DNA of 64,000 bases from Kribbella steppae (GTDB lineage Bacteria; Actinomycetota; Actinomycetes; Propionibacteriales; Kribbellaceae). The stretch spans positions 541,972 through 605,971 of the forward strand of contig NZ_SLWN01000001.1 in NCBI RefSeq assembly GCF_004342025.1. The letters run 5' to 3'. Below are positions 33,232-41,296 of this stretch, one piece after another; the first letter of the stretch is position 1, and every line of letters begins with the position of its first letter. The translations under genes and the position numbers were made by a program. Below the pieces are notes generated by a model. That model worked only from the letters and a program-made list of their open reading frames with translations. It was not told the DNA's origin and made no database searches.

Positions 33232-34629
33232 TCAGACCCCGTAGATGGTCGTGTCGTTGTCGGCGTCCTTCGCTACGCGCTTGGACAGGTACAGCGCTTC
33301 CAAGGCGAGCTCGACCGCCGCCGCGATGCGTCCTGGCGACTCGTCCGGCTCGACGCCGGCCCGGGCAGCAACATCGTGCAGCACCGGCAGCTCGGGCAAC
33401 GCCGCGAGCACGTCCCGGCCCGGCACCCGTTCACCCGTGGTCACAAGGTTGCCGTCGGCAATAGCGTGGGCGAGCGGGCTGAGGTCGAGACCGGCGAACC
33501 GTTCCCGCGCGGTGTCCGCCACCGACCGGCGCAGCAGGTACTCGAGCAGCTCGATCTCGCGTCCTTCTTCACCCGGCTCGAACTCGAGCTTGCCCCGCAG
33601 TACGGCAGGCACTGCCTCCAGGTCGACCGGACGCGCGACGGCCGGCTCCTCACCGGTGATCGCACTACGCCGCAACGCGGCCGCCGCGATCGTCTCGGCG
33701 GCGGCCACCGCGAACCGGGCCGACACACCCGACCGCTGGTCGATCGCGTTCGACTCCCGCAGGTGCCGGACGAACCGGGCCAGCACCTCCAGCAGCGGCT
33801 CGCCGACCTCGGCGGTGAACTCGGCCTCCTGGCGGATCACGTCCACCTCGGCGTCGATGTCGAGCGGGTAGTGGGTCCGGACCTCGGCGCCGAAGCGGTC
33901 CTTCAGCGGCGTGATGATGCGGCCGCGGTTGGTGTAGTCCTCCGGGTTGGCCGTTGCCACCAGCAACACGTCGAGCGGCAGCCGCAGCGTGTACCCGCGG
34001 ACCTGGATGTCGCGCTCCTCCATCACGTTCAGCAGCGCGACCTGGATCCGCTCGGCCAGGTCCGGCAGCTCGTTGATCGCGACGATCCCGCGATGCGACC
34101 GCGGCACCAGACCGAAGTGGATGGTCTCCGGATCACCCAGGCTGCGACCCTCGGCCACCTTGACCGGGTCCACGTCACCGATCAGGTCACCGACGGACGT
34201 ATCGGGTGTCGCGAGCTTCTCGGCGTACCGCAGGCTCCGGTGCAGCCAGGTCACCGGGAGGTCGTCACCGAGCTCGGCGGCCCGGCGACGCGACGCGGGC
34301 GTGATCGGCTCGAGCGGGTGCTCGGGCAGCTCGGCGCCCTCGATCACCGGGGTCCACTCGTCCAGCAGGCCCACCAGGGTGCGCAACAGCCGGGTCTTGC
34401 CCTGACCGCGCTCACCCAGCAGTACGACGTCATGCCCCGCGAGCAGGGCGCGTTCGAGTTGCGGAATCACCGTCCGGGTGAATCCGACGATCCCGGGCCA
34501 CGGGTCACGCCCGGCCCGGAGTTCCTTCAGCAGATTGTCACGGATCTCGGCCTTGATCGACCGTGGAAGATGTCCGGCGGCCCGGAGGTCACCGGCCTTA
34601 GTGGGAAGTTCAGCAGGTGCACTAGTCAC
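33232..34629 (-). CDS. MoxR / magnesium-chelatase-like AAA+ ATPase
   Basis: 465 residues. Walker A is LLGERGQGKTRLL, the Walker B region lies in GIVAINELPDLAERIQVALL, followed by ERDIQVRGYTLRLPLDVLLV and ATANPEDYTNRGRIITPLKD, the sensor-1 region typical of chelatase I and MoxR types. It assembles into hexamers in relatives and works with a VWA partner, which is the next gene, one base downstream. GTG 34629 lies 7 nt after TAACGT on the minus strand, so the two-gene operon is leaderless. Confidence 0.92.
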   Translation of the reverse strand: MTSAPAELPTKAGDLRAAGHLPRSIKAEIRDNLLKELRAGRDPWPGIVGFTRTVIPQLERALLAGHDVVLLGERGQGKTRLLRTLVGLLDEWTPVIEGAELPEHPLEPITPASRRRAAELGDDLPVTWLHRSLRYAEKLATPDTSVGDLIGDVDPVKVAEGRSLGDPETIHFGLVPRSHRGIVAINELPDLAERIQVALLNVMEERDIQVRGYTLRLPLDVLLVATANPEDYTNRGRIITPLKDRFGAEVRTHYPLDIDAEVDVIRQEAEFTAEVGEPLLEVLARFVRHLRESNAIDQRSGVSARFAVAAAETIAAAALRRSAITGEEPAVARPVDLEAVPAVLRGKLEFEPGEEGREIELLEYLLRRSVADTARERFAGLDLSPLAHAIADGNLVTTGERVPGRDVLAALPELPVLHDVAARAGVEPDESPGRIAAAVELALEALYLSKRVAKDADNDTTIYGV

Positions 34630-34674
34630 CCTGAAGACGTTAGCTCGCTCGCCCCAAACCGCACACGCTTTATC

Positions 34675-35952
34675 TCATCGCCTGGGGGTAACCCGGCCCG
34701 AGGTGAACACGTGCGTCGGCGTGAAGGTGACCGGGACCCACGGGTGCGTGGGCGACTCCCGGGTGACGAAGTGGTTGCCATCGGCAGGCAGGGTCGGCCG
34801 CAGCTCGTACTCGTGCACCGGCTCCTCGGCGAACGCCAGCCGCTCCCCCGTCGCCTGGTAGCGCATCACCAGCCCGTCCTCCCGCCGTACGACGTCCAGC
34901 CGCACGCTGGCCCGTTCGTAGCGGCCGACGTGACGATCGTCGATCGGTTCGTCGACGGGTTGCGGCGGCTCCGGATGCGCCACGCCGACGTAGTGCGTGA
35001 AGACCTCGGACGCGAGCGACTCGAACAGCGTGGAGCCGTTGCCGGAGTTGGTCAGCAGGCACATGACGAGGCGCGCCTCGGGGTCGATGCGCAAGAACGC
35101 CAACTGGGAGATCGTCGTACCGTCGTGGCCGACGAGTGTGCGGCCACTCCAGTCGTAGATGCGCCAGGCCAGACCGAGGTCGCTGAAGCCGCCGATGCCG
35201 CCGGCGTACGGAACCTGTGGCTCCTGCATGGCCGCGTATCGCTCGTCGGTCAGGTGCATCCGGGCGAACTCCAGCAGGTCGCCCGCACTCTGCGTAACCA
35301 GCCCGGCCGGGCCGATGCTGCGCGGGAGCTGCCAGGTCTTGACCGGCGAACCGTCGGCCAGCAGGTGCCCGAGTGCGGCCCGATGCAGGATCGCTTCCTC
35401 CGGCAGCGTGACCGTCTTGGTCAACCCGAGTGGCTCGACCAGTCTGGCCTTGAGCGACTCGTCCCAGGTCCGGCCGTCGAGGACTTCGATGATCCGCCCG
35501 AGCAGGACGAATCCGGCGTTGCAGTAGGAGTACGCCGTACCGGGCTCGAACAGACTGTCCACGTCGCCGAGCAGTCCGACGTACTTCTCGACGCAGTCGT
35601 CACCGCGGCCGGTGTCGGTGAACACGTCACCGTCGATCCCGCTGGTGTGAGTGAGCAGGTGACGGACCGTGACCCGCGAATCGATCGGTGCCTCGGGCAA
35701 CAGTTTGACGACCGGGTCGTCAAGATTCAGCTTCTGCTCCGCCGCCAACTGGACGATCATGGTCGCGGTCCACGGCTTGCTGATCGACCCGATCTGGAAG
35801 AGCGAGTCGGCCGTCACCTCGACCCCGGTCGCCGCGTTCAGGACGCCGTACGGCGCGATCGTCGTCTCGCCGTCGTACCAGATCCCGAGCACCGCACCGG
35901 GAACCTTCGCCGCCACCGCCAACTCACTCAACCGCGCAGACCAGTCAGGCAT
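34675..35952 (-). CDS. beta-lactamase-fold serine hydrolase (class C / penicillin-binding type)
   Basis: 425 residues. Active-site motifs: S-x-x-K in QIGSISKPWTA and Y-x-N in YSYCNAG; a third motif is likely VGHDGTT (H-x-G position). After the catalytic domain an approx. 100-residue beta-rich C-terminal domain follows (HVGRYERASVRLDVVRRED), as in DUF3471-type esterases and D-aminopeptidases. There is no signal peptide, so it probably works in the cytoplasm. ATG 35952 lies 6 nt after TAGGTT, whose TAG is also the stop of the upstream Clp_N-HTH gene; it could be co-transcribed or leaderless. Substrate unknown. Confidence 0.88.
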   Translation of the reverse strand: MPDWSARLSELAVAAKVPGAVLGIWYDGETTIAPYGVLNAATGVEVTADSLFQIGSISKPWTATMIVQLAAEQKLNLDDPVVKLLPEAPIDSRVTVRHLLTHTSGIDGDVFTDTGRGDDCVEKYVGLLGDVDSLFEPGTAYSYCNAGFVLLGRIIEVLDGRTWDESLKARLVEPLGLTKTVTLPEEAILHRAALGHLLADGSPVKTWQLPRSIGPAGLVTQSAGDLLEFARMHLTDERYAAMQEPQVPYAGGIGGFSDLGLAWRIYDWSGRTLVGHDGTTISQLAFLRIDPEARLVMCLLTNSGNGSTLFESLASEVFTHYVGVAHPEPPQPVDEPIDDRHVGRYERASVRLDVVRREDGLVMRYQATGERLAFAEEPVHEYELRPTLPADGNHFVTRESPTHPWVPVTFTPTHVFTSGRVTPRR

Positions 35953-35961
35953 GCGCACAAC

Positions 35962-36672
35962 CTACTTCGACGCCTCCTCGAGCAGCGCCCGGAGGGCGGT
36001 CCAAGCCGCCGACTCGTCGAGGCCTTGGTCCTGGAGGATCTTCGTGGCGATGCCGGCCGAGTCGCGGTAGAAGGAGAGCAGGAGGTGCTCGGTCCCGACG
36101 TAGTTGTGGCCGAGGGTCAGCGCCTCTCCCACAGCACCTTGCAGGACGTGGGCCGCCCGGCGTGTGTACGGCGGGTTGCCGGCGTCCAACGACTTCGGCG
36201 CAGTCAGTCCGGCCGGGCTCAAGACGTCGACCGCCTCGTGGACGGACTGTTCGGTGATGCCCTTGTCGACGAGGACCTGGGTGGCCAGCGCCTGGGGCTG
36301 GGTGAAGAACGCGAGCAAGAGGTGCTCGGTGCCGATGAAGTCGTGGTTCCGTCCGCGGGCCACGTCGGCCGCGGCCTTGACCACGGCCTGGGTGCGCTTG
36401 GTGTAGCGATCGAAGGCCGGCTTGGCGGTCCAGGAGTCGGCGAACCGTTTGTGGGCGGCCTGCTTGCTGACACCGAGCACGGCGCTGATCTCGACCCACG
36501 ACTTCCCCGCACCGCGGGCCCGGTCCACGAAGAACCCGAGCGCCGCGTCGCCGGTGCTGGTCAGTTCACTGATGGTGGTCGCCGCGGTCGCAAGCTGCTC
36601 GAGCTCGTCGTCACTGCCCGCGTCCGCCTTGATCGTCGTAATCAGTTGCTGCAAATCAGGTCCAGGAGTCAT
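35962..36672 (-). CDS. HTH / Clp N-terminal domain regulator
   Basis: 236 residues from ATG 36672, 7 nt after TAGGGT. The N-terminal third includes an HTH-like segment (WVEISAVLGVSKQAAHKRFA, about residues 59-78). Two Clp_N repeats follow, each with the H-x-x-I/V-G-T-E-H-L-L-L-[AS]-F pattern (HDFIGTEHLLLAFF and HNYVGTEHLLLSFY). In ClpA/C these repeats bind adaptor proteins and substrates; here there is no ATPase, so the protein is a small regulator that may sense damaged proteins or ClpC adaptors and act on DNA. Two palindromes at its own promoter support autoregulation. The serine hydrolase gene follows after 9 bp and may share the transcript. Confidence 0.85.
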   Translation of the reverse strand: MTPGPDLQQLITTIKADAGSDDELEQLATAATTISELTSTGDAALGFFVDRARGAGKSWVEISAVLGVSKQAAHKRFADSWTAKPAFDRYTKRTQAVVKAAADVARGRNHDFIGTEHLLLAFFTQPQALATQVLVDKGITEQSVHEAVDVLSPAGLTAPKSLDAGNPPYTRRAAHVLQGAVGEALTLGHNYVGTEHLLLSFYRDSAGIATKILQDQGLDESAAWTALRALLEEASK

Positions 36673-36675
36673 GCC

Positions 36676-36720
36676 GTCAACCCTAGGTTGACGAATGCCG
36701 CCCGTCAACCCTGGGTTGAC
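36676..36720. promoter_or_regulatory. two GTCAACC/GGTTGAC palindromes upstream of the Clp_N-HTH gene
   Basis: GTCAACCCTAGGTTGAC (36676-36692) and GTCAACCCTGGGTTGAC (36704-36720) are each perfect 7-3-7 inverted repeats, 28 bp apart centre to centre. The first contains the -10 box TAGGGT of the Clp_N-HTH gene. The second lies about where a -35 element would be. Paired sites at this spacing are typical of cooperative self-repression. Confidence 0.75.
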
Positions 36721-36850
36721 GCGGTCGGCGAGAGACCTAAGGACAGGAGGTGTTGCCGCGTGGCTGGCTCGCGGGCGCGCACTCCAGGCGTGCGGCCGGT
36801 CGGTGGCGACCACTACCTCCTGTCGTTCGGTCCCGGTCTACCCTTCCACC

Positions 36851-37345
36851 GTGCTGGCAGACGTGATTGGCGACGAGTTGCGGGTGCTGTTCTGTGGGAT
36901 CAACCCGGGGCTGATGTCCGCCGTGAGAGGCCAGCACTTCGCCCGGCCCGGGAACAGGTTCTGGCCGGCGCTGCATCTGAGTGGGTTCACGCCCCGGCAG
37001 TTGCGGCCGGACGAGCAGGCCGAGTTGCTGACCTACCGCCTCGGCATCACCAACGTCGTCGATCGTCCGTCCGCGCGGGCCGACGAACTGACCCGCGCGG
37101 AGTACGTCGCCGGTGGGCAGAACCTGGTCGAGAAGGTTCTCCACTACCGGCCGGAATGGCTTGCCGTCGTGGGCGTCACGGCGTACCGGGATGCTTTCGG
37201 TGAACGTACGGCGCGGATGGGCAAACAGGACCGGATGATCGGCGAGACCCGCGTCTGGATCCTGCCGAACCCGAGCGGACTGAATGCGCATTACACCCTG
37301 CCCAAACTCGCCGACGCCTTCGCCGAACTCGAGCGGGTCAGTTGA
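36851..37345 (+). CDS. mug: Mug-type G/U mismatch-specific DNA glycosylase
   Basis: 164 residues from GTG 36851, 6 nt after TACCCT (leaderless). The family removes uracil or ethenocytosine opposite guanine as the first step of base-excision repair. Motif A is VLFCGINPGLMS (G-I-N-P-G) and motif B is ILPNPSGLNAHYT, both typical of the Mug/TDG group. The length agrees. The stop codon lies in the first copy of a 20-bp tandem duplication; it converges with the hydrolase gene whose stop is in the second copy. Confidence 0.92.
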   Translation: MLADVIGDELRVLFCGINPGLMSAVRGQHFARPGNRFWPALHLSGFTPRQLRPDEQAELLTYRLGITNVVDRPSARADELTRAEYVAGGQNLVEKVLHYRPEWLAVVGVTAYRDAFGERTARMGKQDRMIGETRVWILPNPSGLNAHYTLPKLADAFAELERVS

Positions 37346-37367
37346 GCCTCGAGCGGGTCAGTTGAGC
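37328..37367. repeat. 20-bp tandem duplication that supplies both stop codons
   Basis: CTCGAGCGGGTCAGTTGAGC occurs twice without gap (37328-37347, 37348-37367), identical. The first copy encodes the last residues and TGA of mug; the second holds the TGA (minus strand) of the converging hydrolase. A recent slippage or unequal exchange is the simplest origin. Confidence 0.9.
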
Positions 37368-38287
37368 GCGGTGCGCAGGGTCGAGATCGCCAGGTTGATC
37401 GCGGCGTTGGCGGCGTGGGTGTCGCGCAGCGCGTCCAGCATGACGAAGTCGTGGATGATCGCGGCGAACCGTACGGCGGTCGTCGGCACGCCGGCCTCGA
37501 GGAGCTTGGCGGCGTACGCCTCACCCTCGTCGCGCAGGACGTCGGCCTGACCGGTGATCACCAGCGCCGGCGGCAGTCCGGCCAGCTGCTCGGTGGTGGC
37601 GCGCAGCGGGGACGCGGTGATCTGGTTCCGCTCCTGCTCGTCGGTCGTGTACTGATCCCAGAACCACTTCATCCCCTCGCGCATGAGGAAGTAGCCCTCG
37701 CCGAACTCCTTGTACGAGTCGGTGTCGAAGGACGCGTCGGTGACCGGGTAGAACAGCACCTGCTGGACGAACTTCACGTCGCCCCGCTCCTTGGCGAGCA
37801 GCGTCACCGCGGCGGTCATGTTGCCGCCGACCGAGTCGCCCGCGATCGCCAGCCGGGTCGGGTCCAGCCCGTGGTCCTTGCCTGAAGCAATGATCCACCG
37901 GGCGACCGCGTAGTTCTGCTCCAGCGCGTGCGGGTAGCGCACCTCCGGAGAGAGGTCGTACTCCGGGAACACCACAGCCGCACCGGCACCGACGGCCAGC
38001 TCACGGACCAGCCGGTCGTGGGTGTGCGCGTTGCCGAACACCCAGCCGGCGCCGTGGATGTAGAGGATGACGGGCAGCACGTCGGTCGCACCGGCCGGCT
38101 TGATGATGCGCGCCTTCGTACCGTCGGCCGCGGTCACCCACTCCTCGTCGATGTCGAGCTTCGGATAGTCGGTGGTCTGCACCTCGTCGACCAGCTTGCG
38201 GCCCTCGGTGGGCGGCACCTGGAACAGGTACGGCGGCTTGGCGGTCGCGTCGGCGAAGGCCTGGGCAGCGGGCTCGAGCACGGTCAT
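37358..38287 (-). CDS. HSL-type alpha/beta hydrolase (esterase)
   Basis: 309 residues from ATG 38287 behind AGGAGGAG (38301-38294). The hormone-sensitive-lipase group is identified by VILYIHGAGWVFGN (oxyanion HGAG) and the elbow IAGDSVGGNM (Ser152), with a likely catalytic aspartate in GQADVLRDEG and histidine in IIHDFVML. It should hydrolyse short-chain esters in the cytoplasm. It is divergent from a TetR regulator across 113 bp containing two operators, so expression is likely induced by a small ligand. The C-terminus is encoded in the tandem duplication. Confidence 0.92.
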   Translation of the reverse strand: MTVLEPAAQAFADATAKPPYLFQVPPTEGRKLVDEVQTTDYPKLDIDEEWVTAADGTKARIIKPAGATDVLPVILYIHGAGWVFGNAHTHDRLVRELAVGAGAAVVFPEYDLSPEVRYPHALEQNYAVARWIIASGKDHGLDPTRLAIAGDSVGGNMTAAVTLLAKERGDVKFVQQVLFYPVTDASFDTDSYKEFGEGYFLMREGMKWFWDQYTTDEQERNQITASPLRATTEQLAGLPPALVITGQADVLRDEGEAYAAKLLEAGVPTTAVRFAAIIHDFVMLDALRDTHAANAAINLAISTLRTALN

Positions 38288-38308
38288 CGGAATCTCCTCC
38301 TGGCTTGG

Positions 38309-38361
38309 GAGAACGGGCGTTCTCTCCGTCGTGTTGTACTCTAGGAGAACGATGGTTCTCC
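38309..38361. promoter_or_regulatory. two GAGAAC-type TetR operators over divergent promoters
   Basis: GAGAACG-GG-CGTTCTC (38309-38324) and GGAGAAC-GATG-GTTCTCC (38344-38361) are perfect inverted repeats with related half-sites. Between them lie overlapping divergent -10 boxes, TACTCT on the plus strand (38337-38342) and TAGAGT on the minus strand (38343-38338). Occupation of both would shut down the TetR gene and the esterase together. Confidence 0.75.
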
Positions 38362-38400
38362 GCGCAACGTGGCGCGGATCACGACGGTTTGGGAAGGCCC

Positions 38401-39012
38401 ATGACGATCGATACGGCGACGGCACAGCGGCAGGTGCTGGACGCGGCGGACGAGTTGTTCTACGAGCGCGGCGTACAGGCCGTCGGGATGGACGCGATCC
38501 GCACGGCGTCCGGGGTATCGCTCAAGCGGCTGTACCAGCTGTTCCCGTCCAAGGACACGCTGGTGGAGGCGTACTTGGACCGCCGCGATGCCCTGTGGAA
38601 GTCGATGCTCGCCGAGCACCTCGACGCGGCCACGGAGCCGCGTGACCGCCTGCTGGCGGTGTTCGACTTCCTGCACGACTGGTTCCTGCAGCGGGACTAC
38701 CGCGGCTGCGCGTTCATCAACTCCTTCGGCGAGCTCGGCACCGTCTCACCCCGTGTCGCCGAGCTGGCCCTGCAGCACAAGGAAGGCTTCCGCCAAGCCC
38801 TGACCGAGCTGTCCAAGGACGCCGGCGCCCCCGACCCCGAGCGCCTCGCCGACCACCTCATCCTGCTCAGCGAAGGCGCGATCACCCGCTCCGCCATCTC
38901 CGGCTCCGCCGACCCCGCGCTCCGCGCCCGCGAGGCCGCCGTACTCCTCCTCGACGCCACCCTGCCGGTCCGCCAGCGCGCCCTGGACCAAACAACCGCC
39001 GACGAGCCGTAA
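38401..39012 (+). CDS. TetR-family regulator of the adjacent esterase
   Basis: 203 residues from ATG 38401. HTH: VLDAADELFYERGVQAVGMD, then AIRTASGVSLKRLYQLFPSK. The ligand domain has YRGCAFINSFGELG, the AcrR/TetR_C pattern of many small regulators that control hydrolases or oxidoreductases. GGGAAGG lies about 5 nt upstream of the ATG. Two palindromes in the divergent gap indicate control of itself and of the HSL esterase. Its stop is 22 bp from the stop of the converging phosphotransferase gene. Confidence 0.92.
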   Translation: MTIDTATAQRQVLDAADELFYERGVQAVGMDAIRTASGVSLKRLYQLFPSKDTLVEAYLDRRDALWKSMLAEHLDAATEPRDRLLAVFDFLHDWFLQRDYRGCAFINSFGELGTVSPRVAELALQHKEGFRQALTELSKDAGAPDPERLADHLILLSEGAITRSAISGSADPALRAREAAVLLLDATLPVRQRALDQTTADEP

Positions 39013-39034
39013 CCTCGCGAACCAGCCAGACCGC

Positions 39035-39988
39035 TCAGCCCAGCGCGTCCATCAGGGCGGTGACATAGGCATCCAGGCGCTCCTCCACGGCTCGCGTTGT
39101 CAGGTCTGTCCTCCCTGCCTCCCGCCATGGCTGCGACACCACCTGCACTTCTTCTGAGAACGCCAGCCCGTCCCGCACCAGCCAGTACAGCCGCTCGCTC
39201 GCGGCCGCGGCCAGCACTCCGCCTGCCTCCTCATACGCCTCAGCGAACCGCAGACCCCACGCCGGGCCGTGCAGCAGCGCGAGATTGGCGGAGCAGTGCG
39301 CCACATCGAGATCCGCTGGTCCCCAAGAGGTCCCTGCCCAGTCGACGACGCCGGTGATCCGGGCACCAGCCGGCCCTGAGGGCGGCACGTCGAACAGCAC
39401 GTTGCCGGGCTGGAAGTCCCGGTGCAGGAACCGCCCTTCATAGGGCGGGGCGGGCTTGCGGATCACGTCGATCGCCGCGGCCCATGCCGCCGCGTCGGCG
39501 CCCTTCGGAGTCACGACGGTGTCGGCGGTCGTCAACGCCACATACTTCGGGGGCCGCTCGGCGGGTCGCAACGAGTGGATCGCCACGAGTTGACGGGCCA
39601 GCAGTGGGACGCGCGTCTCCAATCCCTCATCGTCGAGGACCGTCCGGCCCGCCAGATGTGTCATCAGGAGCGATGGATACTCGCAATGCGCGGCGGTCGG
39701 ATCAACCGCGACCAGTCCAGGAGCCCCCACACCGGTCTCCGTGAGCATGGTCAGGGCGCCGGCCTCCCTGTTCAGCCAGTCCTCGGCGTGCCCCACGTTC
39801 ACGACGGTCCGCAGCACCAGGTCACGGGTGCCCCCGTCCCGCGTGCCGATGGTCAGCCTCCGCATTTCGGCAGTGATGCCGCCGTGCAGCGCCTCGGTTC
39901 TGACGACCCGTTCGCCGACCTCCAGGTGCCGGTTCACCCAAGCCAGTGTCAACGGTCGGACGGCCGCCGCCTCGTCGTGGTTGGTCAC
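39035..39988 (-). CDS. APH-fold phosphotransferase
   Basis: 317 residues from GTG 39988. The catalytic loop FLHRDFQPGNVLF and metal motif GVVDWAGTSWGPADLDVAH are typical of the aminoglycoside-phosphotransferase/choline-kinase fold. ELHGG-type nucleotide loop: EALHGGITAEMRRLTI. The N-terminal lobe carries the usual LVLR strand. Substrate unknown; there is no resistance context around it. GAGGTGG upstream may be the ribosome site. The DNA directly upstream is a minisatellite, which could influence expression. A different member of the same fold is encoded at 4114-5130; the two are not close relatives. Confidence 0.88.
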   Translation of the reverse strand: MTNHDEAAAVRPLTLAWVNRHLEVGERVVRTEALHGGITAEMRRLTIGTRDGGTRDLVLRTVVNVGHAEDWLNREAGALTMLTETGVGAPGLVAVDPTAAHCEYPSLLMTHLAGRTVLDDEGLETRVPLLARQLVAIHSLRPAERPPKYVALTTADTVVTPKGADAAAWAAAIDVIRKPAPPYEGRFLHRDFQPGNVLFDVPPSGPAGARITGVVDWAGTSWGPADLDVAHCSANLALLHGPAWGLRFAEAYEEAGGVLAAAASERLYWLVRDGLAFSEEVQVVSQPWREAGRTDLTTRAVEERLDAYVTALMDALG

Positions 39989-40072
39989 CGTGCCACCTCA
40001 TCATCCGGACGGCGGCACGCGCGACCGACTTATCGGAGCCGATGGCCATGCTGCTCAGTCAGAAACTCCACC

Positions 40073-40254
40073 GGCACCACGCCCCGCCACCACCCGCGGC
40101 ACCACGCCCCGCCACCACCCGCGGCACCACGCCCCGCGGCACCACGCCCCGCGGCACCTTCCCCGCGGCACCAGGCCCCGCCGGCACCACGCCCCGCGGC
40201 ACCTTCCCCGCGGCACCAGGCCCCGCCGGCACCACGACCCGACGGCACCACGTT
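40073..40254. repeat. GGCACCACGCCCCGC minisatellite
   Basis: About eleven units beginning GGCACC and 14-25 bp long fill this stretch. Structure: a 25-bp unit twice (40073-40097, 40098-40122), one 15-bp unit (40123-40137), a 45-bp compound unit twice (40138-40182, 40183-40227; made of 15+14+16 bp), then decaying units. All frames are open, which produces spurious proline/histidine-rich reading frames. It occupies the 336-bp gap between the LigD-polymerase gene and the upstream side of the phosphotransferase; no other feature was found in that gap. Confidence 0.9.
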
Positions 40255-40324
40255 CGGCGCCCCGCGACCACCTCCAGCCCCGGTCTCGGCCTGATACCGC
40301 GCCCAGCCCTAATCCTGCGGTCCC

Positions 40325-41296
40325 TCAGCCTTCCTCTCCGGCTGCTTCGCGGGCTCGCTTGCGGCGTTTGCCTTCGTGCATGGCTGCCACTCGGGCGACG
40401 GGAATGGCGCGACCCTCCTCGAGGAGGTCTTCCGGGAGTGCTTGTGGTTCGGGCAGTTGTTCGGCCCAGCGGTCTACGCCGCCCAGCAGGTCCGGCGCGG
40501 TGCGGACGGTGAAGTCGCGAGGGGTGACCCGGTCGAGGTCATCCCAGCCGACCGGGAACGACACCGGCGTACCGGGCCGAACGCGTGGACTGTAGGCCGC
40601 AACGACGGTCGCTCCACCGGAGCGCGTCGAGTCCACGAACACCTTCCCGTGCCGGTCCTCCTTGATGTACGCCGTCGTCGCGACCTCCGGATCGATCCGC
40701 TCGGCCCGCGCCGCGATCGCCCGGGTCGCGGCCGCCGCGTCCTCGATCGACACCGACTCGTCGATCGGCACGAAGACGTGCACGCCCTTCGCCCCACTCG
40801 TCTTCACCGCCCCGGCCAGCCCGGCGTCAGTCAGCGCCTGCCGCACCAGAAAGGCGGCCTGCACCGCCATCGCGAACGTCTCCCCCTCCGGCGGGTCGAG
40901 GTCGAGCACGAGATGGGTGACGCGATCCCAGCGATCCGCGCGCATCAGCGTCGGGTGGTACTCCACAGCCCGCTGATTCGCGAACCACAGCAGCGTCGGG
41001 CGATCGTCGCACAACGCATACGACACCTCACGCTTGGACGCCTCCGCCCACACCGACACCGTCTTCACCCACTCGGGCGTGTACTTGGGCACGTTCTTCT
41101 GCATGAACGCCGGCTGCCCCGGCCGGATCCGGATCACCGAGAGCGGCCGGTTCCGCAGTTCGGGCAGGATCCACTCGTGCACGGCGTCAAGATAGTCGAC
41201 CAGATCCCGCTTGGTCGCGTCGGCATCGTCGAACAACGGCTGATCCAGATTGGTCAGCGCTACCCCATCACGCGTCTCGTCCGGCTTGCTCGCCAT
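40325..41296 (-). CDS. stand-alone LigD-type polymerase/primase
   Basis: 323 residues from ATG 41296, 6 nt after TAAGCT. This is the archaeo-eukaryotic-primase-like polymerase module of LigD, without ligase or phosphoesterase domains. Evidence: KRDLVDYLDAVHEWILPELR, the DxD catalytic motif in THLVLDLDPPEG, SGAKGVHVFVPID (the S-G-x-K-G-x-H motif) and the later catalytic aspartate in KVFVDSTRSGG. In non-homologous end joining such polymerases fill gaps at broken ends, together with Ku and ligase; neither is encoded in this window. A short gene overlaps its start by 29 bp. Confidence 0.92.
   Translation of the reverse strand: MASKPDETRDGVALTNLDQPLFDDADATKRDLVDYLDAVHEWILPELRNRPLSVIRIRPGQPAFMQKNVPKYTPEWVKTVSVWAEASKREVSYALCDDRPTLLWFANQRAVEYHPTLMRADRWDRVTHLVLDLDPPEGETFAMAVQAAFLVRQALTDAGLAGAVKTSGAKGVHVFVPIDESVSIEDAAAATRAIAARAERIDPEVATTAYIKEDRHGKVFVDSTRSGGATVVAAYSPRVRPGTPVSFPVGWDDLDRVTPRDFTVRTAPDLLGGVDRWAEQLPEPQALPEDLLEEGRAIPVARVAAMHEGKRRKRAREAAGEEG

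Noticed and set aside
39741..40595. Proline/histidine-rich frames over the minisatellite
   Set aside because: All frames are open because the 14-25 bp units contain no stops; no start site or family signal, and the ends run into the LigD-polymerase gene in antisense.
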